40,956 nt of DNA from an uncultured Bacteroidota bacterium (GTDB lineage Bacteria; Bacteroidota; Bacteroidia; Bacteroidales; WCHB1-69). The position numbers and the translations under genes are program-made. Below the pieces are notes generated by a model. The model saw only the letters and a list, made by a program, of their open reading frames with translations. It had not been told where the DNA came from and did no database searches. The stretch is from NCBI GenBank assembly GCA_902796805.1, contig CADBQG010000012.1, positions 1 through 40,956 of the forward strand, read 5' to 3'. Positions 40,005-40,956 of this stretch are shown piece by piece (position 1 is the first letter of the stretch; each line of letters opens with the position of its first letter).

Positions 40005-40956
40005 TCATTCATCATCCGAGCCGCCCTCCTCGTTCATATCCGGCAACAGTGCAGCCGCCTGATCCGTCGGCAGAGCTTCAACCTCCCGAAGTTTACGGTT
40101 GATGGCTTTTGTGCGTGTACCTTGAAGTTGTTCGATGGTCGCAGAAGCCGTATCAATGTTCTTCTTGGCCTTCTCAAGTAGGTCGCCGAATTTGGAGAAC
40201 TCTGTCTTAACCGCCCCAAGGGTGGTCCAAACATCGTTGCTGCGTTTCTCGATGGCCAACGTACGGAATCCCATCTGCAGACTGCTGAGCAGAGCGCCTA
40301 AGGTGGTCGGACCTGTGACAAGCACGTTCCATTTGTCTCTCAGCTCTTGTGTGAGGCTGGAACGACGAATAACCTCTGCATAGATGTTCTCAACGGGCAC
40401 AAACATGATTGCAAAATTGGTCGTATCCGGAACGGAGATGTATTTGGTCTTAATGTCCTTTGCCATTGCGATTACCGTGTTCTCGAACTGCTTGGCTTTG
40501 GACTGTATCTCCGAGGTGTTTCCTGCATCAATGGCATCAATATATTGGTCATAGACATCTTTCGGGAATTTGGAATCAATGGGCAGATATACCGTTCTGT
40601 TGGTATCATCCTTGCCGGGCAGTTTGATGGCAAATTCCACCCGCTCAGAGCTTCCGCGAACAGTGGCCACATTCTCATCGTACTGTTCAGGGGACAACAT
40701 CTGTTCAAGTAACGACTTGAGTTGAAGTTCTCCGAAATTACCACGCAGTTTCACGTTGGTCAAAGCGTTCTTCAAACCTCCGACATCGGAAGCCAAGTTC
40801 TTCATCTCACCCAACCCCTTTTGGACGCTTTCGAGTTGCTCGCTGACCAGCTTGAAAGACTGCCCGAGACGGTCGTTCAGGGTCTTCTGCAGCTTCTCAT
40901 CCACGGTCGCCCGCATCTCATCCAACCGTTTCTCTGTCGTTTGGATCAGGTCCGAC
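40005..40956 (-). CDS. rmuC: RmuC family DNA recombination protein, 5' end outside window
   Basis: The C-terminal 317 residues of an RmuC protein; the frame is open to the window edge. RmuC proteins limit certain recombination events, and the core has a predicted nuclease fold. The visible part starts with coiled coil (KLVSEQLESVQKGLGEMKNL), then the family core: LRGNFGELQLKSLLEQML, VEFAIKLPGKDD, YLPIDSKFPKDVYDQYIDA, FAIMFVPVENIYAEVIR and VTGPTTLGALLSSLQMGFRTL, and ends with a short acidic tail (MNEEGGSDDE). A TTG at 40925 is not the real start. The N-terminal membrane anchor typical of the family lies beyond the edge. Confidence 0.93.
   Translation of the reverse strand, partial: SDLIQTTEKRLDEMRATVDEKLQKTLNDRLGQSFKLVSEQLESVQKGLGEMKNLASDVGGLKNALTNVKLRGNFGELQLKSLLEQMLSPEQYDENVATVRGSSERVEFAIKLPGKDDTNRTVYLPIDSKFPKDVYDQYIDAIDAGNTSEIQSKAKQFENTVIAMAKDIKTKYISVPDTTNFAIMFVPVENIYAEVIRRSSLTQELRDKWNVLVTGPTTLGALLSSLQMGFRTLAIEKRSNDVWTTLGAVKTEFSKFGDLLEKAKKNIDTASATIEQLQGTRTKAINRKLREVEALPTDQAAALLPDMNEEGGSDDE

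Overview
The window looks like chromosomal DNA of a Bacteroidales bacterium (Bacteroidetes). Several independent signs agree. Start sites lack Shine-Dalgarno sequences but are repeatedly preceded by the Bacteroidetes -7 box TAnnTTTG. Lipoproteins and secreted proteins have typical signal peptides. There is a PorX-type response regulator with a PglZ domain, a peptidase with a type IX secretion (T9SS) C-terminal sorting domain, a PNGase F homologue, a DUF3822-rsmD-pth cluster, and a class A RNase P RNA. I cannot name a genus. Most of the window is ordinary housekeeping sequence; mobile DNA is limited to one decayed transposase and several small repeat families.

Layout. 1-2621: three consecutive secreted or lipoprotein genes of unclear role (barrel-like protein, FGE/sulfatase-modifying-fold lipoprotein, DUF4384 protein). 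2617-2796: four palindrome-bearing tandem repeats. 2874-4365: dnaN and rnpB. 4371-4736: yraN, divergent from the next block. 5031-10109: an amino-acid ABC transporter (binding protein fused to permease, then ATPase) run together with a Cache/SpoIIE-phosphatase/HATPase protein and a STAS anti-sigma-antagonist. 10246-12084: HMA metal-binding protein and xseA. 12118-14397 (minus): patatin/outer-membrane-barrel protein. 14525-18962: porX, PNGase F-like enzyme, DUF819 membrane protein. 18965-20629 (minus): PHP, DRTGG and HATPase genes. 20781-24300: pgi, SSF symporter, aquaporin Z. 24361-24539 (minus): two identical tRNA-Val(UAC). 24630-27745 (minus): a tightly packed operon with DUF3822, rsmD, pth and two envelope proteins. 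27897-29139 (minus): deoxynucleoside kinase, folK and a 49-aa gene. 29223-29591 (minus): DUF486. 30126-32445: XRE regulator and M14 carboxypeptidase. 32501-34624 (minus): M3 dipeptidase lipoprotein. 35075-38995: two unknown secreted proteins, DUF58 protein, radC. 38996-40004: AT-rich and repeat-rich stretch with transposase debris. 40005-end (minus): 3' part of rmuC.

The most interesting unit is 5031-10109. A complete importer for small polar solutes is joined to all the parts of a partner switch: a membrane sensor with PP2C phosphatase and HATPase kinase domains, plus a STAS target. The transporter ATPase itself carries a C-terminal tail that aligns, block by block, with the HATPase domain of the next gene but has lost its ATP-binding residues. 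The binding protein also has its two lobes in swapped order. Together this suggests that substrate import and a phosphorylation switch are physically linked. A second, unrelated HATPase sits in the PHP-DRTGG-HATPase cluster.

A second theme is short repeats placed at gene edges: heptanucleotide arrays inside a signal-peptide coding region and at the 3' end of the transporter ATPase gene, and a 45-bp palindromic repeat that holds the stop codon of the DUF4384 gene. All functional statements are from reading the sequence; no database search was possible.
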